NCBI RefSeq assembly: GCF_030817495.1
Contig: NZ_JAUSZK010000001.1
Location: 2,521,001-2,585,000, forward strand
Reading direction: 5' to 3'
Source of the DNA: Streptomyces sp. V3I7
GTDB lineage: Bacteria; Actinomycetota; Actinomycetes; Streptomycetales; Streptomycetaceae
DNA: 64,000 bases
Shown: positions 26,875-35,065 of the stretch, piece by piece
How the letters are laid out: the number at the start of each line of letters is the position of its first letter
Position numbering within the stretch: position 1 is the first letter of the stretch
Position numbers and translations under genes: made by a program
The notes under the pieces: generated by a model
Seen by the model: the letters and a program-made list of their open reading frames with translations, nothing else
Databases searched by the model: none
What the model was told of the DNA's origin: nothing

Positions 26875-27651
26875 TTACTTGCGGCGCAGGCACATCACAT
26901 AGCCCGCTCCCGACGGGTCGCTTTCCAGGGTTTCCAGGGTCCAGGGCGACACAGCGATCGCCGGCTCCAGTTCGGCCGGGGCCGCCAGCCAGTAGTCGAA
27001 CCACGGGGTTGCCGTCACGCCGTCCCGTACGCGCAGGCGCAGTTGGCCGCGGGGGCGGCCTCGGTCGAGGTTCCAGGCGTGGTAGGCGGCGTGGACGGGG
27101 CCGCCGTCACCGGGGTCGGTGCCCGTGCCGATCAGGAGGGCGCCGGGGCGGGCCACCGCGGCCAGGGACGCCAGCACCCGCGGCGCCTGGGCGGGGCCGC
27201 CCAGCAGGCCCAGGTTGTTGCCGAAGAGGGCGATCGTGTCGAACTCCCCGAGCCCTGCGGGCAGGGACGACACGGAGCCGACGGTCGCGTCGACTCCCCG
27301 TTCGCGCGTGATGCGTACCGCCTCCGGGGACGGATCCAGGCCCAGCACCTCGTGGCCCCTGGCCCGCCACGGAACCGCGTGGCGGCCGCCGCCGCAGCCC
27401 ACGTCCAGGATCCGGCCCGTGGCCTGGCCCCATGCCCAGGTGTCCAGCGCCGACCACTGCCCGGGCTCACGGAAGTACCGGGCGGCGTCATGGGCCGCGA
27501 CGAAGCCGTCGTCGCGTTCGATCACCTCCACCGCCGACCAGGGTGCGGCGCCCGCCGCCCAGCAGCGGGCCAGGATGCGGCCGAAGGCGTCGCCGGTCCT
27601 CGGTTGCCTCGGAGTCGGAGCAGTCTGAGCAGTGGGATCCATGGGGGTCAC
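26875..27651 (-). CDS. Class I SAM-dependent methyltransferase
   Basis: A 258-aa protein with the Rossmann methyltransferase motif I ILDVGCGGGRHAVPW (~79-93), acidic motif II GLDPSPEAV and motif IV FDTIALFGNNLGLLGG. The substrate is unknown; the fold is of the small-molecule type. A GTG at 27651 or an ATG at 27642 could start it. It is about 180 bp from the ESX-like gene and separated from it by an intergenic gap, so it is not clearly part of that operon. Confidence 0.85.
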   Translation of the reverse strand: MTPMDPTAQTAPTPRQPRTGDAFGRILARCWAAGAAPWSAVEVIERDDGFVAAHDAARYFREPGQWSALDTWAWGQATGRILDVGCGGGRHAVPWRARGHEVLGLDPSPEAVRITRERGVDATVGSVSSLPAGLGEFDTIALFGNNLGLLGGPAQAPRVLASLAAVARPGALLIGTGTDPGDGGPVHAAYHAWNLDRGRPRGQLRLRVRDGVTATPWFDYWLAAPAELEPAIAVSPWTLETLESDPSGAGYVMCLRRK

Positions 27652-27811
27652 GGTCCCAGTCGTCGCTCGCCTCGCGCACTCGGTTTATCCGGCTTGTCCG
27701 GCGGTCGCCCTCGCCCCGCCTCGACGGGTGACCCCGGCCCCCGCCTCCGCTCCGTTCTGCCCGGCGCAGGACATGGAGTTAGCCTCAGGTCACAGGCACC
27801 AGGAGGCAGAC

Positions 27812-28243
27812 ATGATCAAGGCCCGATCGATCTCGCTCAACGCTCCCTTCGACATCCCCACCTCGCTGCTCGCCGCCGGCGGGATCGTCGGTGGGTACTC
27901 GGTTTCGCGACTGACCGGCATCCGGCCGCTCGGCGGCGCCGTGCTGGCAGTCGTCGGCGTCGTCGCCGCGCGCCAGTGGCGTGACACGGTCAGCGAGCCG
28001 GTCGCCCTCGCGCTGAGCGCCGCGTACACCGGCGCCTTCGCCCTCTCCCACCCGCTGGCCAAGAAGATCGGCGCGTGGCCGGCCGTCCTCGGCCTCGCGG
28101 GGGCCATGGGCGTTGTGTCCTACGTGGTCGCCGACCGGGCGGAGCACAGCGCGCTGCGGAGCAGTCACCGGGGCGCCGGAGCGCGTAACCCTCAGGCGAG
28201 GCGAGGCATGCACGCGGAGACGCGCTCCCCCCAGGCCAAGTAG
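27812..28243 (+). CDS. Small integral membrane protein
   Basis: A 143-aa protein with about four hydrophobic segments (TSLLAAGGIVGGYSV, GAVLAVVGVVAAR, ALALSAAYTGAFALS, AVLGLAGAMGVVSYVV) and a basic hydrophilic tail. AGGAGG lies before the ATG. I know similar unnamed Streptomyces proteins but no function. Confidence 0.75.
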   Translation: MIKARSISLNAPFDIPTSLLAAGGIVGGYSVSRLTGIRPLGGAVLAVVGVVAARQWRDTVSEPVALALSAAYTGAFALSHPLAKKIGAWPAVLGLAGAMGVVSYVVADRAEHSALRSSHRGAGARNPQARRGMHAETRSPQAK

Positions 28244-28378
28244 GGCGGGAGGCCACCCGAGGCCACCCCTTCGGCCCAACAGCGCGCCCCGCGTACCTCC
28301 TCGGCCTGGCAGCGCACCCCCGCGCACCCCTCAGCCCAGCCACCGGCCCAGCGCGGCCCCGCAGCGCGCCCCCACCCC

Positions 28379-29710
28379 TCAGACCCCCACCCCCCGAGTC
28401 ACCGCGAAGATCGCCAGCCCCGCCAGCGATCCCACCACCGTGCCGTTGATCCGGATGAACTGCAGGTCGCGGCCGATGTTGGCCTCGATCTTGCGGGTCG
28501 TGTGCTCGGCGTCCCAGCCGGCCACCGTGTCGGTGATCAGGGAGGTGATCTCCTTGCGGTACGTCGACACGACGTGGACGGCCGCGTCCTCGACCCAGCT
28601 GTCGACCTTGCCCTGGACCCGGGGGTCGTGCGCCATCCGGGCGCCCAGGGAGAGCAGTGAGGCGCGCACGCGCATCCGCAGCTCGCTGCGCTCGTCCTCC
28701 GCCGCCGCGACGATCATGGATCGTACGGCCGTCCAGGCGGAGGCGATGAGGTCCTGCACCTCGCCGCGGCCCAGCACCTCGTCCTTGAGCCGCTCCACCC
28801 GCGCGCGGGTGTCCGTGTCGGACTGGAGGTCGCCCGCGAAGTCGGCGAGGAAGCGGTCGAGGGCGCCGCGCGCGGGGTGGGAGGGCATGTCCCGGATCTC
28901 CGTGCAGAAGCGCAGCAGCTCGCGGTAGACGCGCTCGCCGACTCTGCGGTCGACGAAGCGTGGCGTCCAGCCGGGGGCGCCGCCCTCGATGGCGTCCATG
29001 ACCTGGAGGTCGTGGAGCACCAGCCAGTCGTGGGCCCGGGAGACGATCAGGTCCACGACCCGCCGGTGGCCGCCGTCGGCGACGATGCGCTCCAGCAGTT
29101 TCCCCATGCCGGGCGCGACCTCCTGGGCCTCGGCCCGGCGGGTGATCGCCTCGCCGACCACCGCCTGGACGTCGGAGTCGCGCAGGACGGTGAGCGCGCC
29201 GCGCAGCGCGGTCGCCAGTTCCGCCGTCACCCGGTCAGCGTGCTCGGGCTCGGCGAGCCAGGCACCCAGCCGGCTGCTGATGCCCACCGCGCGCAGCCGC
29301 TGCCGTACGACGTCCCCGGAGAGGAAGTTCTCGCCGACGAACTCACCGAGGGAGACGCCCAGCTGGTCCTTCTTGGTGGGAATGATCGCGGTGTGCGGGA
29401 TGGGCAGGCCAAGGGGGTGACGGAAGAGGGCGGTGACCGCGAACCAGTCGGCGAGCGCGCCGACCATGCCGGCCTCGGCGGCCGCCGCGACATAGTCCGT
29501 CCAGGCGCCCGCGCCGCTGTGGGAGGCCCATTTGGCGAGGACGTACACCACCGCGACGAACAGGAGCATCCCGGTCGCGGTGAGCTTCATCCGCCGTACT
29601 CCGCGCTGCCGTTCCACGTCGGCCGGTGTGAAGGTATTCATGGCGCGGCGGGGCGGGGCACCTCCCTGTGTCGCTGTTTCTTCCGTTTCTTCCGGTTCGG
29701 TACGTTCCAT
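28379..29710 (-). CDS. DUF445 family membrane protein
   Basis: A 443-aa protein. An N-terminal transmembrane helix (ATGMLLFVAVVYVLAKWAS) precedes the family signature GALADWFAVTALFRHPLGLP and PHTAIIPTKKDQLG. A long helical region and a C-terminal hydrophobic helix (GTVVGSLAGLAIFAV) follow. DUF445 (YjiN/YheB) proteins are membrane-bound and of unknown function. Length and ends agree with the family. Confidence 0.9.
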   Translation of the reverse strand: MERTEPEETEETATQGGAPPRRAMNTFTPADVERQRGVRRMKLTATGMLLFVAVVYVLAKWASHSGAGAWTDYVAAAAEAGMVGALADWFAVTALFRHPLGLPIPHTAIIPTKKDQLGVSLGEFVGENFLSGDVVRQRLRAVGISSRLGAWLAEPEHADRVTAELATALRGALTVLRDSDVQAVVGEAITRRAEAQEVAPGMGKLLERIVADGGHRRVVDLIVSRAHDWLVLHDLQVMDAIEGGAPGWTPRFVDRRVGERVYRELLRFCTEIRDMPSHPARGALDRFLADFAGDLQSDTDTRARVERLKDEVLGRGEVQDLIASAWTAVRSMIVAAAEDERSELRMRVRASLLSLGARMAHDPRVQGKVDSWVEDAAVHVVSTYRKEITSLITDTVAGWDAEHTTRKIEANIGRDLQFIRINGTVVGSLAGLAIFAVTRGVGV

Positions 29711-29907
29711 TCACTCCACCCGTTCGGTGATCCCGCACACATTGTCCCTACCTGACCGACTCCTGGAACGGAACAGGAGTTCCCGACGTCTGTCTGGGCG
29801 GAGGACCAGGCAGGTGCCGGTCACGTCCACCCCGGCTCATGAAGCATCATGGGCTCATCACACCGGAGCCTCGGGCTCCTCACCCGCCCGAGGGGAACAA
29901 CACGCGT

Positions 29908-31245
29908 ATGACCAGGGGTCACGGGTATGCCGTGCTCAGTTCGATCGTCGCGCTGGTCGTCGGCCTGTCCACCGCCATCTACGTCGGGGTGTCGGCCGAC
30001 GACGGCACACCGCTGAGCAGCATCGCCGGGAACCGTCCCCACCGCGACGCCTCCGCGGCCCCCGCCTCCGCCGGCACCTGGGTCGGCGCCTGGTCGGCCT
30101 CCCCCGTGGGCGGCGAGCCGGGCACGCTGGTCCGCGGCATGGCCGGCCGCTCGGTGCGCAACGTCGTGCACGCGAGCGTCGGCGGCACGAGCGCGCGGAT
30201 CACGCTGTCCAACCTCTACGGACGCACGCCGCTGACCATCACGCACGCCTCCATCGCCGTCGCCGTCGGCGACAACTCGGCGGAGGCCGCGGCCGAGACG
30301 ATGCGCCGCCTCAGCTTCGGCGGCAACGCCTCCGTGGTCATTCCCCCGGGCGGCCAGGTGCTCAGCGACGCGGTGCGCGTCAACATCCCGCACGACACCG
30401 ACGTCCTGGTCACCACGTACTCGCCCACCGCGTCCGGCCCGGTCACCTACCATCCGCAGTCGCGGCAGATGTCGTACGTCGCGCTCGGTGACCACACCGA
30501 GGACGCGACCGGCACCGCCTACACCCAGCAGACCCCGTACTGGCGCTACCTGACCGCCCTCGACGTGCTGAGCAACGCCTCCGACGGCACCGTCGTGGTG
30601 CTCGGCGACTCCATCACGGACGGCTACCGCTCCACCGTGGGCGCCAACCGCCGCTGGACGGACGTCCTTTCGGAGCGCCTGCGCACGGACCTCGCCGACG
30701 GCCGGAGCGTGCCCCGCTACACCGTCGTCAACCAGGGCATCAGCGGCAACCGCGTCCTGACCGACGGCGGTTCGGGCCGCCCGGCCGGCAACGAGAGCGC
30801 GCTCGGCCGCTTCGGCCGTGACGTCCTGTCGCGTACGAACGTCAAGGTCGTCGTCATCGACCTCGGCGTCAACGACATACTCCACAACCCGCGCCTGGCG
30901 GACGCGGGCGAGATCACCGACGGTCTGCGCACCCTCGTCCGCCAGGCCCACGCCCGCGGCCTGAAGGTCATAGGCGCCACGCTGATGCCCTTCCAGGGTC
31001 ACCGCGGCTACACCCCGGCCCGCGACGCGGTCCGCCAGGAGGTCAACGCGATGATCCGGTCCGGCCAGGTCTACGACGCCGTCGTCGACTTCGACCAGGC
31101 GCTCAAGGACCCGTACAACCCGCTGCGGCTGCGCCCTGAGTACGACTCCGGCGACCACCTCCACCCGAGCGACGCCGGCTACCAGAAGATGGCCGAGACC
31201 TTCGACCTGCGGGAGCTGAAGGGCGCCGGGCAGGCCGAGCTGTAG
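29908..31245 (+). CDS. Secreted SGNH/GDSL hydrolase
   Basis: A 445-aa exported esterase/lipase-type protein. A signal or anchor helix (AVLSSIVALVVGLSTAIYVG) lies at the N terminus. The SGNH blocks are VVLGDSITDGY (Ser), NQGISGNRV (Gly), IDLGVNDIL (Asn) and DHLHPSDAGY (Asp/His). It is larger than simple GDSL enzymes because of an extra ~190-residue N-terminal beta-rich domain. ATG 29908 follows AGGGGAA; the longer frame is unsupported. A hairpin follows at 31274. Confidence 0.9.
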   Translation: MTRGHGYAVLSSIVALVVGLSTAIYVGVSADDGTPLSSIAGNRPHRDASAAPASAGTWVGAWSASPVGGEPGTLVRGMAGRSVRNVVHASVGGTSARITLSNLYGRTPLTITHASIAVAVGDNSAEAAAETMRRLSFGGNASVVIPPGGQVLSDAVRVNIPHDTDVLVTTYSPTASGPVTYHPQSRQMSYVALGDHTEDATGTAYTQQTPYWRYLTALDVLSNASDGTVVVLGDSITDGYRSTVGANRRWTDVLSERLRTDLADGRSVPRYTVVNQGISGNRVLTDGGSGRPAGNESALGRFGRDVLSRTNVKVVVIDLGVNDILHNPRLADAGEITDGLRTLVRQAHARGLKVIGATLMPFQGHRGYTPARDAVRQEVNAMIRSGQVYDAVVDFDQALKDPYNPLRLRPEYDSGDHLHPSDAGYQKMAETFDLRELKGAGQAEL

Positions 31246-31273
31246 GCGGTACGCCGGCCCCGGCAACGGACGT

Positions 31274-31312
31274 ACGGGCGGCCCCGATCCACCACGGAGC
31301 GGGGCCGCCCGT
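31274..31312. terminator. Terminator between the SGNH hydrolase and the DUF1707 gene
   Basis: Perfect 13-bp arms (ACGGGCGGCCCCG and its complement) surround a 13-nt loop between convergent genes, so it may serve both. Confidence 0.7.
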
Positions 31313-31333
31313 CAATCCGCGGGACCCGAGTTC

Positions 31334-32161
31334 TCAGAAGTGCCGGCGCCGGCGTTCCTCACGGCGTTCGCGCCGGCCCTCTCGGCGCTCCTCATAGCGC
31401 CCGCGCCGCAGTTCGCGGTGACCGTCGAGCATCCGGCGCCGGGCCTCGTGGAGGTCCTCCTGGAAGGATTCCTGCAACTCCCTGAGCGCCGCCTGGCGGT
31501 CCAGCTTCTCCTGGCGGCGCTCCCCCTTCAGCCGCTGCCGCTGCGCCCGGGTGAGCTTGCGCTCCACGCCGACGCCGCCCCAGAAGGCGAAGCCGCTCAC
31601 GATCACGCGCGGAGCCCCCGGCTCGCCGGCCACGCCCTCCTCCCGGTGGTCGAAGCCGCCCATGACGCCGATGCCGCGGACGACGACCTCCACGCCCGGC
31701 GGCACGATCACCTGCACGCCACCCATGACGGCCACGCAGCTGATCTCCACCTCCCGGTCCGCGAAGTCGGCCTCGCGCAGGTCGATCTCGCCGCCGCCGC
31801 AGAAGGCGAAGCAGGTGAAGCGGCGGGGCATCGTCCAGCGGCCCTTGCGCTGGAACCCCGACAGGACGGCGACCGCCCCGGACGAGGAGCCCTCACCCCC
31901 GGTGATCCGGCTTGCCCAACTCGCGCTCTCGGCGGGCACCTTGCGCAGCGAGACGGTGGGCGGCGCGACCGTGCCCGCTCCCGGCAGGTCCCGGGTGATC
32001 GGCGCCAACTCCCCGTACGTACGCGCCGCGTACGTGGCGTCCAGCCGTTCCTCGAACTCCTCCATGTCGAGGCGCCCTTCGGCCACGGCGTCCCGCAGGA
32101 TCTCGGCTACCCGCTCACGGTCGGCGTCGGAGGCGCGCAGTTCCGGGGCTTCGTCGGTCAT
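31334..32161 (-). CDS. DUF1707 protein with a LiaF-like C-terminal region
   Basis: A 275-aa protein. The N terminus is DUF1707 (ELRASDADRERVAEILRDAV ... DMEEFEERLDATYAART). The middle resembles the cell-wall-stress (DUF2154/LiaF-like) beta-helix segment (VAVMGGVQVIVPPGVEVVV). The tail is strongly basic and repetitive (RRGRYEERREGRRERREERR), suggesting nucleic-acid or membrane contact. A role in envelope stress is family-based inference. Confidence 0.85.
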   Translation of the reverse strand: MTDEAPELRASDADRERVAEILRDAVAEGRLDMEEFEERLDATYAARTYGELAPITRDLPGAGTVAPPTVSLRKVPAESASWASRITGGEGSSSGAVAVLSGFQRKGRWTMPRRFTCFAFCGGGEIDLREADFADREVEISCVAVMGGVQVIVPPGVEVVVRGIGVMGGFDHREEGVAGEPGAPRVIVSGFAFWGGVGVERKLTRAQRQRLKGERRQEKLDRQAALRELQESFQEDLHEARRRMLDGHRELRRGRYEERREGRRERREERRRRHF

Positions 32162-32200
32162 GCACAGCAGCGTACGAGGTTGCCCTCCCCCGGCCCAGGC

Positions 32201-33220
32201 CTACGGGACCGCTTCCTCCGCGTCCCCGGCGTCGACCGGGTGACCGGCGTACATCCGGGCGATCACCTCCTCGATGTCCGGCTCCCGTACCGACAGGTCC
32301 ACCAGCGGGTACTCCGCCGCGATCCGCGCCACCAGCGGGGCCGCCGACGCGGCGGCGGGGAACGCCAGCCACTGACGCGGGCCGTCCACCCGCACCACCC
32401 GGGCCCCGGGCACCGTCACCGGCGGGAGTTCGCGCTCCAGGTCCACCACCAGGGTCCGCTCGCTCTCGCCCGCCTCGTGCAGCCCGGTCAGCGGGCCGTC
32501 GTAGACCAGCCTGCCGTGGTCGATGACCATCACGCGCGAGCACAACTGCTCGATGTCCTGAAGGTCGTGGGTGGTCAGCAGGACCGTCGTACCGCGCTCG
32601 GCGTTGAGCTCGCGCAGGAAACCGCGCACCTTCGCCTTGGAGATGACGTCCAGGCCGATCGTCGGCTCGTCGAGGTAGAGCACCTCGGGGTCGTGCAGCA
32701 GAGCCGCCGCGATGTCGCCGCGCATCCGCTGACCGAGGGAGAGTTGCCGTACCGGGACGTCCAACAGGTCACTCAGCTCAAGGAGTTCGACGCAGCGGTC
32801 GAGGTTCTCCCGGTAACGGGCGTCGGGGATGCGGTACATGCGGTGCGCCAGCCGGTAGGAGTCGATCAGCGGCAGGTCCCACCACAGCGTCGTACGCTGC
32901 CCGAAGACCACGCCGATGCGGTGCGCGAGGCGCGAGCGCTCACGGGCGGGGTCGATGCCGGCCACCCGCAGCCGGCCGCCGCTCGGCGTCAGGATGCCGG
33001 TGAGCATCTTGATGGTCGTCGACTTGCCCGCGCCGTTCGGGCCGATGTAGCCGACCATCTCGCCGCGCGCCACGGTGAAGGAGAGCGCGTCGACCGCCCG
33101 CACCTGCCGCCGCTCCCGGCGCAGGAAACCGGTCTTCCTGCGCACGTCGAAGACCTTCTCCAGCCGGTCCACCTCGATGAAGCCGCGCCCGCCCGGAACG
33201 CCGCCGTCACTGTCCGCCAT
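32201..33220 (-). CDS. ABC-2 transporter ATP-binding protein
   Basis: A 339-aa protein with Walker A GPNGAGKS (~60), Q-loop GVVFGQRTTL, signature LSLGQRMRGD, Walker B VLYLDEPTIGLD and H-loop TTHDL. The C-terminal ~80 residues extend beyond the nucleotide-binding domain, as in exporters of the NatA/DrrA type. It overlaps or abuts two permease genes transcribed in the same direction, so the three form one exporter. The substrate is unknown. Confidence 0.93.
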   Translation of the reverse strand: MADSDGGVPGGRGFIEVDRLEKVFDVRRKTGFLRRERRQVRAVDALSFTVARGEMVGYIGPNGAGKSTTIKMLTGILTPSGGRLRVAGIDPARERSRLAHRIGVVFGQRTTLWWDLPLIDSYRLAHRMYRIPDARYRENLDRCVELLELSDLLDVPVRQLSLGQRMRGDIAAALLHDPEVLYLDEPTIGLDVISKAKVRGFLRELNAERGTTVLLTTHDLQDIEQLCSRVMVIDHGRLVYDGPLTGLHEAGESERTLVVDLERELPPVTVPGARVVRVDGPRQWLAFPAAASAAPLVARIAAEYPLVDLSVREPDIEEVIARMYAGHPVDAGDAEEAVP

Positions 33221-33223
33221 GCG

Positions 33224-34069
33224 CTAACTCCCTGTACTCCGGTAGGAACGAAGCCCCGCCCGCCATGCCACCCCGGCCAGCACACAGCACGCCACCGCCA
33301 CCAGCGGCGAGACGAACGCCGTCCACTCCGGCAGCCCGAGGGGGTACGGCCGCCCCAACACGTACGTCGCGGGCAGCCAGTTGACGAAGGCGAGCGGCAG
33401 CACGAAGGTCACACCGCGCACCAGCTCCCGCGCGAACACGGTGGGCGGGTACTGCAACAGCGTGGTGCCGCCGTACGTGAACGCGTTCTGCACCTCGGAG
33501 GCGTCCTGCGCCACGAACTGGAAGGCGGCGCCCGCCACGAACACCGCGCAGAAGATCAACGCACCGCTGAGCAGCATCAGGGGCATGAGCAGCAGCTTCA
33601 GCGGCGTCCAGGTCAGGTGCAGGGCCGCCAGCGCCCAGCCGAGCACCAGCGCGCCCTGGGTGACCCGGCCCAGCCGACGCGGCGCGAAGCGGTCCGCGGC
33701 CACCTGCGCCAGCACCGGCGCGGGGCGCACGAGCAGGGTGTCCAGCGTGCCGTCGCGGACGCGGCGCCCCAGCCGGTCCATCGAGCCGATCGCCAGGTCG
33801 GCCAGGCCGAACGCGACGCCGGAGGCGCCGTACAGGAAGGCGACCTCGGGCAGCGTCCAGCCGCCGAGGGCGTCGATGCGGGAGAACATCAGCAGGATCG
33901 CGACGAAGTCGAGCGCGGTCGCGGCGAAGTTGCCGAACGTCGTCATGGCGAAGGAGGCCCGGTACGCCATCGTGGAGCGGATCCACATCGCGGCGATCAG
34001 CCGGTAGGCCCGCAGTCCGTCCACAACTCGGTTGACCCGAACGGGTTCTGTTACGCCGCTCTCAGCCAC
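33224..34069 (-). CDS. ABC-2 type permease subunit
   Basis: A 281-aa protein with about six hydrophobic helices (MTTFGNFAATALDFVAILLM, LLLMPLMLLSGALIFCAVFV, SPLVAVACCVLAGVAWR). The segment RVRDGTLDTLLVRPAPVLAQ is typical of the COG3694-like permeases. It starts 8 bp inside the end of the upstream permease gene and ends 4 bp before the ATPase gene. Confidence 0.9.
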   Translation of the reverse strand: MAESGVTEPVRVNRVVDGLRAYRLIAAMWIRSTMAYRASFAMTTFGNFAATALDFVAILLMFSRIDALGGWTLPEVAFLYGASGVAFGLADLAIGSMDRLGRRVRDGTLDTLLVRPAPVLAQVAADRFAPRRLGRVTQGALVLGWALAALHLTWTPLKLLLMPLMLLSGALIFCAVFVAGAAFQFVAQDASEVQNAFTYGGTTLLQYPPTVFARELVRGVTFVLPLAFVNWLPATYVLGRPYPLGLPEWTAFVSPLVAVACCVLAGVAWRAGLRSYRSTGS

Positions 34070-34862
34070 CCTGCACCACCACCCGCCGCGTCGCCGCCGA
34101 CTGCACCAGCCGGCCGGCTCCCAGCAACACCACGGCCCACGCCGCCTGGAGGGCGAACGTGCCCCACACGTCCGCCCGGCCCAGCAGCACGTCGGCGGGC
34201 GCCTGGAGCAGCGACGCCCACGGCAGCAGCCGTACGACCTCGCCCAGCGCGCCCGGGAAGACGTTCAGCGGCAGCACCATCCCCGAGCAGAACATCCCGA
34301 CGATCCACGCCATCTGGGCCACTCCGGCCCCGTCCAGCAGCCAGAAGGCGCTCAGCGCCACCAGGTAGCGGATCCCGAACCCGACCAACAGGGCCAGCAC
34401 CAGGGCGAACGCGAAGGCGGCCCAGGTGCCCACGTCCCTCGGCAGCGCCAGCTCGAAGCACAGCGACCCGAACACGAACGGGACGACGCCCCGCCCCACC
34501 AGTTGGAACAGCGCCCGCCCCAAGTCGGCCGACAGCCACCACAGTTGCAGATCGGCGGGCCGGTACAGGTCGATCGCGACGTCGCCCGTCCGGATCCGCT
34601 CCATCACCTCGGACTCGACCCCGCCGCCCCCGATCGCCAGTGTGGCGAACAGCGCCTGACCCACCCACACGTAAGTGACCGCCTGCGCCGGGCCGTAGCC
34701 GCCGAGATGCGGCTTCTCGTCCCACAGGGCCAGGTAGGTGTACACGAGGATGAGACCGAAGACCGTGTTGGTGAACACCCCTGCCGCAGTGGCCGAACGG
34801 TACGTCGCGTACCTTCTGAAGACCCCCGCCGCGACGGCCGTGTACAACCGTCCAGCGCCCAT
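34062..34862 (-). CDS. ABC-2 type permease subunit (COG4587-like)
   Basis: A 266-aa integral membrane protein with the pattern MERIRTGDVAIDLYRPADLQ and several hydrophobic helices (FAFALVLALLVGFGIRYLVA, MAWIVGMFCSGMVLPLNVFP). It is first in the permease-permease-ATPase operon. GGGAGG lies 9 bp before ATG 34862. The longer frame upstream runs into the divergent penicillin-binding protein leader and is unsupported. Confidence 0.9.
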   Translation of the reverse strand: MGAGRLYTAVAAGVFRRYATYRSATAAGVFTNTVFGLILVYTYLALWDEKPHLGGYGPAQAVTYVWVGQALFATLAIGGGGVESEVMERIRTGDVAIDLYRPADLQLWWLSADLGRALFQLVGRGVVPFVFGSLCFELALPRDVGTWAAFAFALVLALLVGFGIRYLVALSAFWLLDGAGVAQMAWIVGMFCSGMVLPLNVFPGALGEVVRLLPWASLLQAPADVLLGRADVWGTFALQAAWAVVLLGAGRLVQSAATRRVVVQGG

Positions 34863-35065
34863 GCCAACCGCCCTCCCGGACCTCCCGACACCGAAGCGCA
34901 GGAGCCTAGTCCGCAGGCCACGTGGGAAGCCACGCATTTTCCGGCCGGACGCGTGCCGGAATCCGGGAACGGATCGCATGGTGCGAGAGTCTTCATCCGG
35001 GGGAAACCGAGAGGCGTACGAGGCGTACGGCGACGTACGACGCGAAACAGGAGTCCGTGCACGAC

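Noticed and set aside
13647..28243. A prophage or integrative element spanning the accessory region
   Set aside because: No integrase, structural phage gene, relaxase or repeated attachment sequence is visible. The region looks accessory but not like a single mobile unit.
31340..34678. 1112-aa + strand open frame across the DUF1707 and ABC genes
   Set aside because: It lies antisense to four well-supported minus-strand genes and has no domain sense; long antisense frames are common at this GC content.
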